Source of the DNA: Agrobacterium arsenijevicii
GTDB lineage: Bacteria; Pseudomonadota; Alphaproteobacteria; Rhizobiales; Rhizobiaceae
Length of the DNA stretch: 39,866 nucleotides
Direction: 5' to 3'
Assembly: GCA_000949895.1 (NCBI GenBank)
Contig: JWIT01000030.1
Span: forward strand, 1 to 39,866
The notes under the pieces are model-generated. The model did not search any database, was not told the DNA's origin, and saw nothing but the letters and a program-made list of their open reading frames with translations. Every line of letters begins with the position of its first letter. The first letter of the stretch is position 1. Below, in pieces: positions 18,188 through 26,531 of this stretch. A program made the position numbers and the translations under genes.

Positions 18188-18236
18188 CTGGAGGCAGAGG
18201 GGTTGTGTAACTTGATACCGATGCTTCTGCCTCCAG
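18188..18236 (+). promoter_or_regulatory. Strong hairpin between the transporter and the dehydrogenase gene
   Basis: CTGGAGGCAGA (18188-18198) and TCTGCCTCCAG (18226-18236) are perfect 11-base inverted repeats; one G-T and one G-C pair extend the stem to 13 bp around a ~23-nt loop. There is no T-run. It ends 27 bases before the dehydrogenase ATG at 18264. It may be an attenuator, a processing or stability element, or a protein-binding site separating enzyme from transporter expression. Confidence 0.7.
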
Positions 18237-18263
18237 CTTCGAAGGAATTTAAGGGGTACTGAT

Positions 18264-19358
18264 ATGAGCCGCGCTTTTGGTAGTCCAGGAAAATACATTC
18301 AAAAGAGGGGAGAACTGCGCCGTATCGGGATCCATGTGGAGCCGCTCGGGCACCGCGCACTGGTGCTAATTGACGGTGTGATGTTCGACCGATTAAAGCC
18401 ACTATTGATGGAAAGCCTCGACGAAAGGGCGACCGTTTTCCTCAGCTTCGGTGGGGAATGCACCCGAGCCGAAATAGAACGCGTAACGCGAGCCGTAAGA
18501 AGTGCGTCAGCAGACGTTTTGGTGGCAGTGGGCGGCGGCAAGACGATAGACGCAGGCAAGGCGGCAGCGGTAAATACTGGCGCGCGTATGGTGATAGTGC
18601 CTACGATCGCGTCGACCGATGCACCATGCAGCGCTGTTGCCGTCATCTATACGGAGCGAGGCGTCATGGAAGAAGCCGTAATGCTACCGCGAAATCCCGA
18701 CGTCGTGGTGGTCGACCCGGAGGTCATTGTCGCCGCTCCGGTACGCTACCTCGTGTCCGGCATGGGAGATGCGCTTTCAACTTGGTACGAGGCGCGATCA
18801 AATATGGATTCCCGCACCAATAACTTGGTCGCAGGCGGGTATCCTCGTGCACTCGCCGGAATCGCTATCGCGAAATTATGTCACGAGATATTGATGCGCG
18901 ATGCCCTACCCGCAAAAGCGGCCGCTGAAAAGGGCTTGTGTACGCCAGCAGTTGAAAACATTATCGAAGTCAACACCCTGTTGTCCGGACTAGGATTCGA
19001 AAACTGCGGATGCTCTAGCGCCCACGGAATTCACGACGGCTTGACTAAACTCGAAGAAAGCCGTGCTTTTCTCCACGGAGAAAAGGTGGCTTTTGGCACG
19101 CTTTGCTTGCTCGTGCTGGAAGGCCGCGACCGTAGCGAAATAGAAAGCGCGATCAAATTTTGCAGGTCAATTGGACTTCCGTCTACACTCGCCGACCTTA
19201 TGATCGTGGAAAACGTAGAGGCTAAAGTCACCAAGGTTGCGGAAGCTGCGATGGCTGTTCCCGGAAGCCTGATCTACCGGACACCCGTTGAACTCAGCAT
19301 CGCGCTGGTTCGCGACTCAATCTTGGGATTGGATGCGTTCGCTCGCGGGTTGGCATAG
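18264..19358 (+). CDS. gldA: Glycerol dehydrogenase-like NAD-dependent metal alcohol dehydrogenase
   Basis: Oxidises glycerol or a related vicinal diol/hydroxyketone with NAD in the cytoplasm. The 364 residues match E. coli GldA in length and landmarks: NAD-binding AVGGGKTIDAGKAAA (~88-102), PTIASTDAPCSAVAVIYTE (~113-131), and the three zinc ligands D169 (SGMGDALSTWYEA), H254 (SSAHGIHDGLT) and H271 (FLHGEKVAFGTL). All catalytic parts are present. The ribosome site is AAGGGG about 8 nt before ATG. The gene follows a Dpp-type importer by 106 bases with a hairpin between; the pairing suggests the importer brings in a compound bearing a polyol-like moiety. The exact substrate is not readable. Confidence 0.92.
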   Translation: MSRAFGSPGKYIQKRGELRRIGIHVEPLGHRALVLIDGVMFDRLKPLLMESLDERATVFLSFGGECTRAEIERVTRAVRSASADVLVAVGGGKTIDAGKAAAVNTGARMVIVPTIASTDAPCSAVAVIYTERGVMEEAVMLPRNPDVVVVDPEVIVAAPVRYLVSGMGDALSTWYEARSNMDSRTNNLVAGGYPRALAGIAIAKLCHEILMRDALPAKAAAEKGLCTPAVENIIEVNTLLSGLGFENCGCSSAHGIHDGLTKLEESRAFLHGEKVAFGTLCLLVLEGRDRSEIESAIKFCRSIGLPSTLADLMIVENVEAKVTKVAEAAMAVPGSLIYRTPVELSIALVRDSILGLDAFARGLA

Positions 19359-19399
19359 TTGCGGTACGCTTATCCGGTCCCAACAAACTCTTCTTCTAC

Positions 19400-19439
19400 C
19401 GCCCTTTTAGCAGGAGGGCGTCGACGTTCGACGTCGAAC
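19400..19439. repeat. Hairpin followed by a 14-bp perfect palindrome
   Basis: CGCCCT (19400-19405) and AGGGCG (19415-19420) form a 6-bp stem with a 9-nt loop; directly after it lies the perfect palindrome GTTCGACGTCGAAC (19426-19439). The site is 41 bases after the dehydrogenase stop, in a convergent region. It may be a terminator complex lacking a T-run, or a protein-binding site. Confidence 0.55.
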
Positions 19440-19551
19440 GGGGGCGAAGTTCTACGCTTAAACAACACGTAAGGATGAATCGCGTCGCGGCATGGCCTAA
19501 AACACTAGATGACGGGCTCGCCCGCCTACGCAATATCACGGGCGCATGAAC

Positions 19552-19890
19552 TCATGACATGCACCTACTCGGACCTGTCGAGCGGGTCCGCTGCTGCTTT
19601 GCCGCAGTGATGGACGCGTGCAGTCCTTTTGGCATCTGGAGAGGCGGCCATTTCTCCAATGCGCTCTGCAGGCAGGCCCTCATATATTCGTCTACGGGAA
19701 CGGCATGGCGTCTGTCCGTATGCACATGAATCATCATATGTTCATCCGTTGCGAGTGCGAGATCGCGCGCCACGTCGATTACGTCCTGATAAATGTGCAG
19801 GCTAAGATCATCCACGCCGATGGTTTCCGTGAACATTCGGATCGGCGTTCCCAGCCGGCACCCTCTTAAGTTTCGAAGGTGACCTTCCAC
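19552..19890 (-). CDS. Doubtful small ORF, possibly a decayed hydrolase piece
   Basis: 112 codons reading away from the end of the Liv operon. The middle (TETIGVDDLSLHIYQDVIDV, then LATDEHMMIHVHTD) has reasonable protein character and a faint look of amidohydrolase barrels, which would suit the nearby hydantoinase-type genes. The last ~35 residues look random. No good ribosome site was seen. It may be a broken relic or chance. Confidence 0.25.
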   Translation of the reverse strand: MEGHLRNLRGCRLGTPIRMFTETIGVDDLSLHIYQDVIDVARDLALATDEHMMIHVHTDRRHAVPVDEYMRACLQSALEKWPPLQMPKGLHASITAAKQQRTRSTGPSRCMS

Positions 19891-19908
19891 CGAAAAGAAG
19901 CCATGACC

Positions 19909-20976
19909 TTACCTGGTGGGAGCAGTAATCTCTTGAAGCTGCTGATGAGGCTTAGGCTTCCTCAAACCGAGTATGAACTCGCGACCATTGCTGATCCCCA
20001 TGGGTCGAATGACCAAAACAAGGGCCATAACTATGCCAAGACCGACCTCCTGGCTGCCCGCAGGCAGGGTGAACGGCCCATTTCCGCGCTCAAGAGCTCT
20101 GAGCAACTCGATGATTATTGTAACTGATACGACACCGGTTACCGCGCCCGACAAGCTCGATATCCCGCCAACGACCAACATGGCTATCGCGATAAAGCTT
20201 AGGTCCAAATAAAATGGATCAACTGTCAGAACACCAAGGAAGTGCGCGTAAAGGCCACCACCAGCTCCGACAACAGCTCCGCTGAGAACAAACGCAATCA
20301 AGCGAACTCTGACGAGGCTGACACCGGAGGCCGCTGCAGCCACCGGGTCGTCCCTAGTCGCCTTGAGCATCAGTCCGACCCTGGATACCTGGAAACCAAA
20401 AGCCACGAACACGGCGAGAACGGAAACCGCGACGCTCACCCAAGGTCCGACCACCGACGGGATACCGGTTATCGAGCTGACCCCACCGGTGACCGAATCC
20501 CAGTTCGAATAGACACTGTTGACGATTATCAAGAATGCGAATGTTGCAATTGAGCAAGCAATGCCAGTTAACCGCATAATTGCAGCGCCAAGGCAGACCG
20601 CCACACCTGCAGGCAGGACCATCGCGGCGATCATTGCAACGGCAAATGGATATTGGTTGTCTCGCAGAGTCGTGGGCAGGCCCGAAAGCATCACCTGCTT
20701 AAAGACTGGGTCGGCTGTCAGCCAAGCCGCAGCATAGGCCCCGATGCACATGAAGCCGATATGCCCAAAAGACATTACCCCGGAGTTTCCCACAAAAATG
20801 TAGAGGCCGATGACGATGACCACCCGGATCATCATTTCCGTTATTGTGGTTCCGAGCGTATCAGAGCCTGCCAGTTGCGCGACCAACGCGATCAAGAGCA
20901 ATCCTGCACTGAGGATTAGCGGTGTCTGCCACGTTTTGAGGAGGCTCGGTCTAAAAGGAATTGTGTTGGGAAGCAT
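19909..20976 (-). CDS. livM: Branched-chain amino acid-type ABC permease LivM
   Basis: Second membrane subunit of the Liv/HAAT importer. I start it at 20976 (MLPNTIPFRPSLLKTW, 355 residues), 13 nt after the livH stop; a TTG start nine codons earlier would overlap livH. About ten hydrophobic segments are visible, and the LivM signature region is GHIGFMCIGAYAAAWLT. The C-terminal half holds the EAA-like LMLKATRDDPVAAAASGVSL, which faces the ATPases. It is the last gene of the leftward operon. Confidence 0.93.
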   Translation of the reverse strand: MLPNTIPFRPSLLKTWQTPLILSAGLLLIALVAQLAGSDTLGTTITEMMIRVVIVIGLYIFVGNSGVMSFGHIGFMCIGAYAAAWLTADPVFKQVMLSGLPTTLRDNQYPFAVAMIAAMVLPAGVAVCLGAAIMRLTGIACSIATFAFLIIVNSVYSNWDSVTGGVSSITGIPSVVGPWVSVAVSVLAVFVAFGFQVSRVGLMLKATRDDPVAAAASGVSLVRVRLIAFVLSGAVVGAGGGLYAHFLGVLTVDPFYLDLSFIAIAMLVVGGISSLSGAVTGVVSVTIIIELLRALERGNGPFTLPAGSQEVGLGIVMALVLVIRPMGISNGREFILGLRKPKPHQQLQEITAPTR

Positions 20977-20989
20977 GTGCTCTGTGTCC

Positions 20990-21904
20990 TCAAACTCGTT
21001 CAATGGTATTTTTGGCGGGTATCAGCCCGCCGGGGCGGAACAACAGGATCACAATGACCAACGCGAATGCGAAAGCGTCTCGGAACGATCTCAGGTCGGA
21101 TGGCAGATACGCTTGTAGCATGGTGATGACGAACCCGATTAGATAGCCCCCAAGAACGGAGCCCACGAGGTTACCCATCCCACCAACGACAACCGCGACA
21201 AAGGCGAACAGCGCCAATGGAACGCCCATCGTGTTGCTCAGCGATGCTGTCTGAGTTGTATAAAGCAAAGATACAGCTGTAGCGAGAATTCCGCTAATCA
21301 CGAACGCAAGCCCGATTACAAAGTTTCCACGAACGCCGAGATACTGAGCCATCTTGAAGTCTTCCGATGCCGCTCGCATCTGCACGCCGTACTTCGAATG
21401 GCGAAGGAACATGACCAACGCAACCATGAGGACTACCGTGATCCCCATGGTGACCAACTGAAGGAGTGATATCCGTAAGTCACCGAGCGCGAGCTGTTGG
21501 TTGAGCCCGCTCCAGAGATTTACGCTCTTCGACCTGGCACCGTAGATCGTCAGGATGCCATTCTGAATGATATAACTCACTGCGAAGGACGAAATCAGCA
21601 AGGTTGGCGAGGAGGCGCGGCGCAGAGGTCGGAATACACATACGTCTGTCAACAAGGCCGCAACCACAACAACCAGGCAAATGAGCGGTATCATCATCAA
21701 AGGATTGAAATCACCGATGAACATCTGCGCGGCGACTTGCGACGATGGTACAATCAGGGCGTATGCTCCCAGAGTTATGAAGTCGCCATGAGCAAAATTG
21801 ATCAACCGGAGAATGCCGAACAGCAGTCCAATCCCGAGGGCCGTCAACGCATAGATGCTACCCAGGCTTAAGGCATCGACCAGATACTGTAGAAACTCAG
21901 TCAT
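20990..21904 (-). CDS. livH: Branched-chain amino acid-type ABC permease LivH
   Basis: First membrane subunit of the same importer, 304 residues. The N-terminal LSLGSIYALTALGIGLLFGI and INFAHGDFITLGAYA are standard for LivH, as is the loop MRAASEDFKMAQYLGVRG. Its ATG overlaps the livF stop (ATGA), so translation is likely coupled. Members of this class carry branched-chain amino acids, amides, urea or aromatic compounds; the neighbouring hydantoinase-type enzymes suggest an amide or cyclic ureide here. Confidence 0.94.
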   Translation of the reverse strand: MTEFLQYLVDALSLGSIYALTALGIGLLFGILRLINFAHGDFITLGAYALIVPSSQVAAQMFIGDFNPLMMIPLICLVVVVAALLTDVCVFRPLRRASSPTLLISSFAVSYIIQNGILTIYGARSKSVNLWSGLNQQLALGDLRISLLQLVTMGITVVLMVALVMFLRHSKYGVQMRAASEDFKMAQYLGVRGNFVIGLAFVISGILATAVSLLYTTQTASLSNTMGVPLALFAFVAVVVGGMGNLVGSVLGGYLIGFVITMLQAYLPSDLRSFRDAFAFALVIVILLFRPGGLIPAKNTIERV

Positions 21905-22659
21905 CTCGATATCTCCGCTATGCTGTAGTCGCCTTTGGTGTCGTCGAAACCGAAATACGCCTGCCTGATCTGCTCATCACCAGCGAAGTCGCTAGCCTTG
22001 CCTTCGAGCTGAATCTGACCTGCCCTTAGGACATAAATCCTGTCTGCATGCTTTAGAATTCGGTTGGATGACTGTTCATTGATCAATAATGTGAGGCCCT
22101 CACGCTTCCGCAAGCCTTGTAGAATCTCGTATATTTGATCAACGATCTTTGGAGCCAGACCAAGGGAAGGCTCATCAACCAGCAGCAGCTTCGGCTTGGT
22201 CATGATCGCTCGGGCAATCGCCAACATCTGCTGTTCACCCCCAGAAAGTCGTCCAGCAGGATATTTCAGCCGTTCTCCGAGACGCGGGAAGAGATCAAGC
22301 AGGTTAGCGCGGTCTTCCGCGACTGCTTTTCGGTCACTTCGGCTGTGGGAGCCAATCATAAGATTTTCATCGACCGTCAATGAACCGAAAATATGCCGAC
22401 CTTCCGGAACCAAGGACACACCCAATTTTGAGATGTTCTCCGGTCCCAGCCCCGAAATCGGACTCTGAGCCAGTAAGACTGACCCTATAAAAGGCGCGAC
22501 ACCGCCAGCAACCGCAGCCAATGTGGTCGACTTGCCGGCACCATTTGGACCAATGATGCAGACGATCTCGTTCGTTTCGACGTGGAGCGAGACGCCTCTG
22601 AGCGCAATCATGTCTCCATAGCGGACATGTATGTCTTCAATAACAAGCAGCTTGGACAT
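21901..22659 (-). CDS. livF: Branched-chain amino acid-type ABC ATPase LivF
   Basis: One of the two ATPases of the importer. I take the ATG at 22659 (MSKLLVIEDIHVRYGDM, 252 residues), which overlaps the livG stop as TAATG; the frame runs 37 codons further but inside livG. Walker A GPNGAGKST, signature LSGGEQQMLAIARA, Walker B LLLVDEPSLGLAP and the Q-loop region are intact. The length and the EGRHIFGSLTVDENL segment are typical of LivF. Confidence 0.94.
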   Translation of the reverse strand: MSKLLVIEDIHVRYGDMIALRGVSLHVETNEIVCIIGPNGAGKSTTLAAVAGGVAPFIGSVLLAQSPISGLGPENISKLGVSLVPEGRHIFGSLTVDENLMIGSHSRSDRKAVAEDRANLLDLFPRLGERLKYPAGRLSGGEQQMLAIARAIMTKPKLLLVDEPSLGLAPKIVDQIYEILQGLRKREGLTLLINEQSSNRILKHADRIYVLRAGQIQLEGKASDFAGDEQIRQAYFGFDDTKGDYSIAEISR

Positions 22660-23435
22660 TACTCTTCCCCGCCGAGATAAGCCTTGATGACATCTTGATG
22701 ACGCTTGATCTCGTCCGGAGTGCCAACTGCAAGTGTCTTTCCACCGTCCAGAACATGGACGCGATTGCATATGCTCATCACCATGTGCATGTTGTGCTCA
22801 ATCAGAAGCACGCCGGTTTTGAAATCAGATGGGATGGCCGCGATCAGTGCCATCAACTCTTCTGTTTCCGCATCAGACATCCCTGCGGCGGGCTCGTCCA
22901 GGAGAACAAAGGCTGGATTGAGTACCATTGCTCGCGCGATGCTCAAGCGGCGCTGATCGGTGTATGCCAGGCTGCCAGCACCGTCGGTTGCTTTATTTGC
23001 CAAGCCGATCCAGCTTAAAACCTCCATCGACTGCTGGAGAGCCAGCCGGTTACTTGCACCGAGCGCAACAGCAGTCACGCGGACATTATCCAGAACGCTC
23101 ATATCCTTGAACAGGCGCCCAGCTTGGAAGGTCCGCGCGACGCCATTCCGACGGAATATGGTCGGTCGCCATCCGCTGGTATCTTGCCTTCCCAGCAACA
23201 CCCGACCCTCGGTTGGCTTCTGAAATCCGGTGAGACAGTTCACGAGTGTCGTTTTTCCTGCGCCGTTTGGGCCAATCAGACCGAATATCTCATGTCGTTC
23301 CATCATGAAGCTAACATTGGAAATAGCGGCCAGACCCTGGAAGCGAACGGTCAGCCCATCAACCGCGAGCTTTGCAGCGGAATTTGTTCCAGGGCCGGTC
23401 CGATAGTGAAAGGCGTCGGTGTCTTTTGTGTTCAT
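22659..23435 (-). CDS. livG: Branched-chain amino acid-type ABC ATPase LivG
   Basis: Second ATPase. I start it at 23435 (MNTKDTDAF, 258 residues); the open frame extends to 23588 but would overlap the binding-protein gene. The ribosome site is weak, and a later in-frame start cannot be excluded. Walker A GPNGAGKTT, the LivG-type degenerate signature LAYTDQRRLSIARAM, Walker B FVLLDEPAAGM and switch region VLLIEHNMHMVM are present. livF follows with a one-base overlap. Confidence 0.92.
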   Translation of the reverse strand: MNTKDTDAFHYRTGPGTNSAAKLAVDGLTVRFQGLAAISNVSFMMERHEIFGLIGPNGAGKTTLVNCLTGFQKPTEGRVLLGRQDTSGWRPTIFRRNGVARTFQAGRLFKDMSVLDNVRVTAVALGASNRLALQQSMEVLSWIGLANKATDGAGSLAYTDQRRLSIARAMVLNPAFVLLDEPAAGMSDAETEELMALIAAIPSDFKTGVLLIEHNMHMVMSICNRVHVLDGGKTLAVGTPDEIKRHQDVIKAYLGGEE

Positions 23436-23502
23436 CACGGAGCCCAATTTATCAGCAAGCAACGCTGGCCGAGGTTTCACGATCGGCCAGCTACTGACAA
23501 GG

Positions 23503-24693
23503 TTACTTCTTGCTGCGGTAGAGTACAGTCGTAGGGATGTCAGACGAAATGCGCCAGTCTTCCAGATAGGTCTGCTTTCCATCCGCATAGCTCGTAATCA
23601 TGAGGGGTGCTTGCGTCTGGATATGCATCTTCGGCGTGAACGTCCTCAGGCCAATGACAGTCGGTGTGTCCTTGTTCTTTTCGAGCTCGGCGACGACTGG
23701 CTTCGCATCCGTTGTACCTGCGGCCTCCACGGCCTTCTTCCATAGGTCGAGCCATGCGTAGATCGGATAAGGATACTGCGTAGCCGGAATCGAACCGAAT
23801 TTTGCCTTATAGGCTTCGGTAATCTTGTTTACTTCTTCCCGCTTGTCGCCTTGCGGAAGAGCCGACGTCGGAACGTAGAAGTCCTTCAAACCGGGCGCCG
23901 AGTTCACCCAGTAGGTACCGTCCATGGACGTACCCGACATGATTGGGACAGTAATACCGGCTGCGCGAATCTGGCGGATGACGCTTGCAGCCGGGGTGCC
24001 GCTAAAGCAAACCATCACGTTGTCGACCTTGGAGTTTTTGATTGCGTCGCTCAGACGCGTGATCTGTGTGTTGACGGCTGCGTCGGAAATCTTGAAGGTG
24101 TCCTCGCCGACAACCTCGCCTTTCACACTGAAAGCCCATTTGTAACCAGCGCAAACGGACTTCGAATACTCGTTTTCATCGATCAGCTCGTAGCCTTTCT
24201 TGAAACCCTTTTTGGCGATACCCCAGTCAGCCATGGTTGCGCCCTCGAGCTGGGCGGCGACTGCCGATGTGAAAGCGTATGGACCGATGCCGATGACACC
24301 CATCTTCGGGTCGCCAGCACCCAACGATACCGATACGACGCCTGCCTTCTGCGCTTGGAGGGCTGCAGGAGAGCCATAATCGTAGTCTGCCGAAACGATC
24401 AGCAGCTTGGCGCCATCCGAGAGAAGACGCTGAGCCGCCTTTGCACCTTCTACACGGTCGGTTTTGGTGTCTGCCGTCTCCAGCTTCAGCTTCGATCCAA
24501 GTACCCCACCGGCAGCATTGGTCTGGTCGATCCACAGTTGGGCCATATTGGCCCCTTCCCCATCATATGCTTCCATCCACCCCGTCTGGGCAAACGCCAT
24601 CCCGATGGTGATTGTCTTGTCTTCGGCCCAGGCGGTTGTTGAGGCGGCTCCCATCGATAGGGCAGCAATAGCCGTGGCAAGTTTCATGCGCAT
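23503..24693 (-). CDS. Branched-chain amino acid-type ABC substrate-binding protein
   Basis: Periplasmic receptor of the Liv-type importer (peripla_BP_6 class). The start at 24693 (MRMKLATAIAALSMGAASTT, 396 residues) has AGGAG 6 nt upstream; a frame opening at 24726 is longer but lacks this. The signal peptide ends about AWA before EDKTITIG. Family landmarks: AQTGWMEAYDGEGANMAQLW, GAKAAQRLLSDGAKLLI and GVVSVSLGAGDP in the ligand cleft region. It sits between hyuB and livG, so the receptor is produced with the catabolic enzymes; the ligand is probably the substrate of HyuA/HyuB. Confidence 0.94.
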   Translation of the reverse strand: MRMKLATAIAALSMGAASTTAWAEDKTITIGMAFAQTGWMEAYDGEGANMAQLWIDQTNAAGGVLGSKLKLETADTKTDRVEGAKAAQRLLSDGAKLLIVSADYDYGSPAALQAQKAGVVSVSLGAGDPKMGVIGIGPYAFTSAVAAQLEGATMADWGIAKKGFKKGYELIDENEYSKSVCAGYKWAFSVKGEVVGEDTFKISDAAVNTQITRLSDAIKNSKVDNVMVCFSGTPAASVIRQIRAAGITVPIMSGTSMDGTYWVNSAPGLKDFYVPTSALPQGDKREEVNKITEAYKAKFGSIPATQYPYPIYAWLDLWKKAVEAAGTTDAKPVVAELEKNKDTPTVIGLRTFTPKMHIQTQAPLMITSYADGKQTYLEDWRISSDIPTTVLYRSKK

Positions 24694-24746
24694 TCCTCTC
24701 TCCTTTTTTAGTTCCCCAGACGGCAACGCCGCCTTTTTGATGTTCT

Positions 24747-26519
24747 CTATGACGCCAGCGAGCGTCGCTTCTGCGTCGCTTCTGCATCAAAGCCTTGATC
24801 GGTATCAGCGCTCAGCACGACACCGTAAATCGAGGCAGCCCTTTCAGCCGTCTCGTATCCCTCTGCAACATCCTCAACGACACGCGCAGGATCACGCTCA
24901 AACGCATTGCCGTAGCCCCCACCGGAGCAGTCCGCCCCTCTGACGAACTCGCCCTTCGAGACCAATACCGTGCAGGCATTAGCGAGCTTGATTTCAGACC
25001 CATCGGCCTTCAAGAGCCAGCGACCGGCCTTTGCGCCGTCATGCCCACCTCGGACCCCGCGCGGCGCGTACTCCTGCCCGTCACCAGGGAAAATAACTGT
25101 CATGTCGCTTTCGAGGGGGCCGTATTCCACGACGGACCCTGGTGACCCACGGAATTTACCTGCACCGCCGGTCCCTTCCAAAAGTCCAAGCCGCTTGAAG
25201 ACAACCGGATGCTTCAGTTCGTCGATTTCAACCGAGTCTCGGTACATCAGTCCCGAAATTACTGGCAGGCCATAGGTGATCCAACCATCTGCGCTCGGTG
25301 ACGCCGGTCCACCATTCGTTCCAATGTGCAGCTGATTCACATAACCAATGTCGAACCGGTGATCATGGCCGGAGATCACCGCCATGCCGATGCCCAGTCC
25401 AAGGGCCCCTTCCGCCAAACCTTGTCCCTCACCGAGTTTCGAGAATGCCGAACCTGTTGTGTTAATCAGGCGGTCGGCAAGATTTGTTGTGGCAACCGAG
25501 CATGAATGTGGAAATTTCGGCTTGCCAATGATCGCGCCGTCACGAAGCTTGACGTTGACGCGTCTGAACGATCCAGCGTTTCGCGGGATATCATCAGGAA
25601 GGCAGTTGAATATACCTGCCAGGACCCCAGACGTGGAAGTCGCTTCGCTGAGATTCAATCCGCAAGGCAGGTTATCGACGTTTTCGGTAAGGTCGGCGTC
25701 GATCATTGCGTCCACAGGACGAATTGTCAGGCTTACGCGGACGGGAATGCCGTCCGGAGCTACCGGAAGAACGGAGTCGTGACGTCCCTCATTCGAAGTC
25801 GAAGCAGCTGGAAGCTCACGAATAGCCGCAATCATACGACGCTCGGAATAGGCCAGCCACTCCTTCACGAACGCCTTGAGGACTTGGGCTCCATATTTCT
25901 GGGCCAATTCCTTGATGCGCTTTTCTGCGACACGAGCCGAGCTGATGCCAGCAAGGAAGTCACCGTACCACTGGGAAGGGATACGAATTCGCTTTTGAGC
26001 CATCCGCACGAAATCGGCGTTCATCTCGTACCCGCGCTGAATCCGAACTGCCGGAAAAATCAGTGCTCCTTCTTCGTAGATGTCGCGGGCCCCGGCTGCG
26101 TACGTTGAGGGGATAGAGTTGCCGATATCAGCTTGATGGGCCTTTGCGACTGCCGTAAACAGGTGCTCGCCTTCAAAGAAGACGGGAACAAGGAAGGTAT
26201 GGTCGGCCGGATGCGTGTTCCCTGTATATGGATCGTTATGAAGGTAGCAGTCACCTTCTGCCAGATCGCTGTGGTATTCTTTCATGACCCGGCACTGAAC
26301 GTCAGAGCCGAAAATGTGGATTGGTAATCCTTCAGCTACGGCAAATAATTCACCGTCACCCGTACAGATAGCGCAGGAGAAGTCCCGAGCTGAGTTGATG
26401 ACTGCGGACCGGGCGGAGCGCAGCATCGTATTGGTCATCTCTCTGATGATACCATCGAACCGGTTTGCGAGCACGGCGAGAAGGACAGGGTCAATCTCAA
26501 TACCCTTTTCGTTTGTCAT
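24747..26519 (-). CDS. hyuB: Hydantoinase B / oxoprolinase-family subunit (HyuB)
   Basis: Second subunit of an ATP-dependent cyclic-amide hydrolase or a related carboxylase; the family includes N-methylhydantoinase B, 5-oxoprolinase C-terminal domains and acetone/acetophenone carboxylase subunits. The 590 residues show the family N-terminus (IDPVLLAVLANRFDGIIREM), HNDPYTGNTHPADHTFLVPV (~92-111) and the glycine-rich RGSPGSVVEYGPLES and RGVRGGHDGAK segments. It begins 12 nt after the hyuA stop. The N-terminal metal- and substrate-site region (HNDPY, H-rich stretches) looks complete, so the protein should be active. Which ring it opens cannot be told from sequence alone. Confidence 0.92.
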   Translation of the reverse strand: MTNEKGIEIDPVLLAVLANRFDGIIREMTNTMLRSARSAVINSARDFSCAICTGDGELFAVAEGLPIHIFGSDVQCRVMKEYHSDLAEGDCYLHNDPYTGNTHPADHTFLVPVFFEGEHLFTAVAKAHQADIGNSIPSTYAAGARDIYEEGALIFPAVRIQRGYEMNADFVRMAQKRIRIPSQWYGDFLAGISSARVAEKRIKELAQKYGAQVLKAFVKEWLAYSERRMIAAIRELPAASTSNEGRHDSVLPVAPDGIPVRVSLTIRPVDAMIDADLTENVDNLPCGLNLSEATSTSGVLAGIFNCLPDDIPRNAGSFRRVNVKLRDGAIIGKPKFPHSCSVATTNLADRLINTTGSAFSKLGEGQGLAEGALGLGIGMAVISGHDHRFDIGYVNQLHIGTNGGPASPSADGWITYGLPVISGLMYRDSVEIDELKHPVVFKRLGLLEGTGGAGKFRGSPGSVVEYGPLESDMTVIFPGDGQEYAPRGVRGGHDGAKAGRWLLKADGSEIKLANACTVLVSKGEFVRGADCSGGGYGNAFERDPARVVEDVAEGYETAERAASIYGVVLSADTDQGFDAEATQKRRSLAS

Positions 26520-26531
26520 GGTTAGCCGTCC

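Larger units (their letters stand above)
19359..19908. other. 550-bp convergent intergenic region
   Basis: Lies between the ends of the rightward dehydrogenase cluster and the leftward Liv/Hyu cluster. It holds the paired inverted repeats at 19400-19439, a small hairpin GAAGG-TGA-CCTTC near 19876-19888 and a doubtful minus-strand frame at 19552-19890. I see nothing else. Confidence 0.45.

Noticed and set aside
23851..24642. 263-codon open frame on the plus strand
   Set aside because: It is antisense to the clear Liv-type binding-protein gene, shows no recognisable motif, and is a by-product of high-GC codon use.
25506..26108. 200-codon open frame on the plus strand
   Set aside because: Antisense to hyuB, with no motif or ribosome site.
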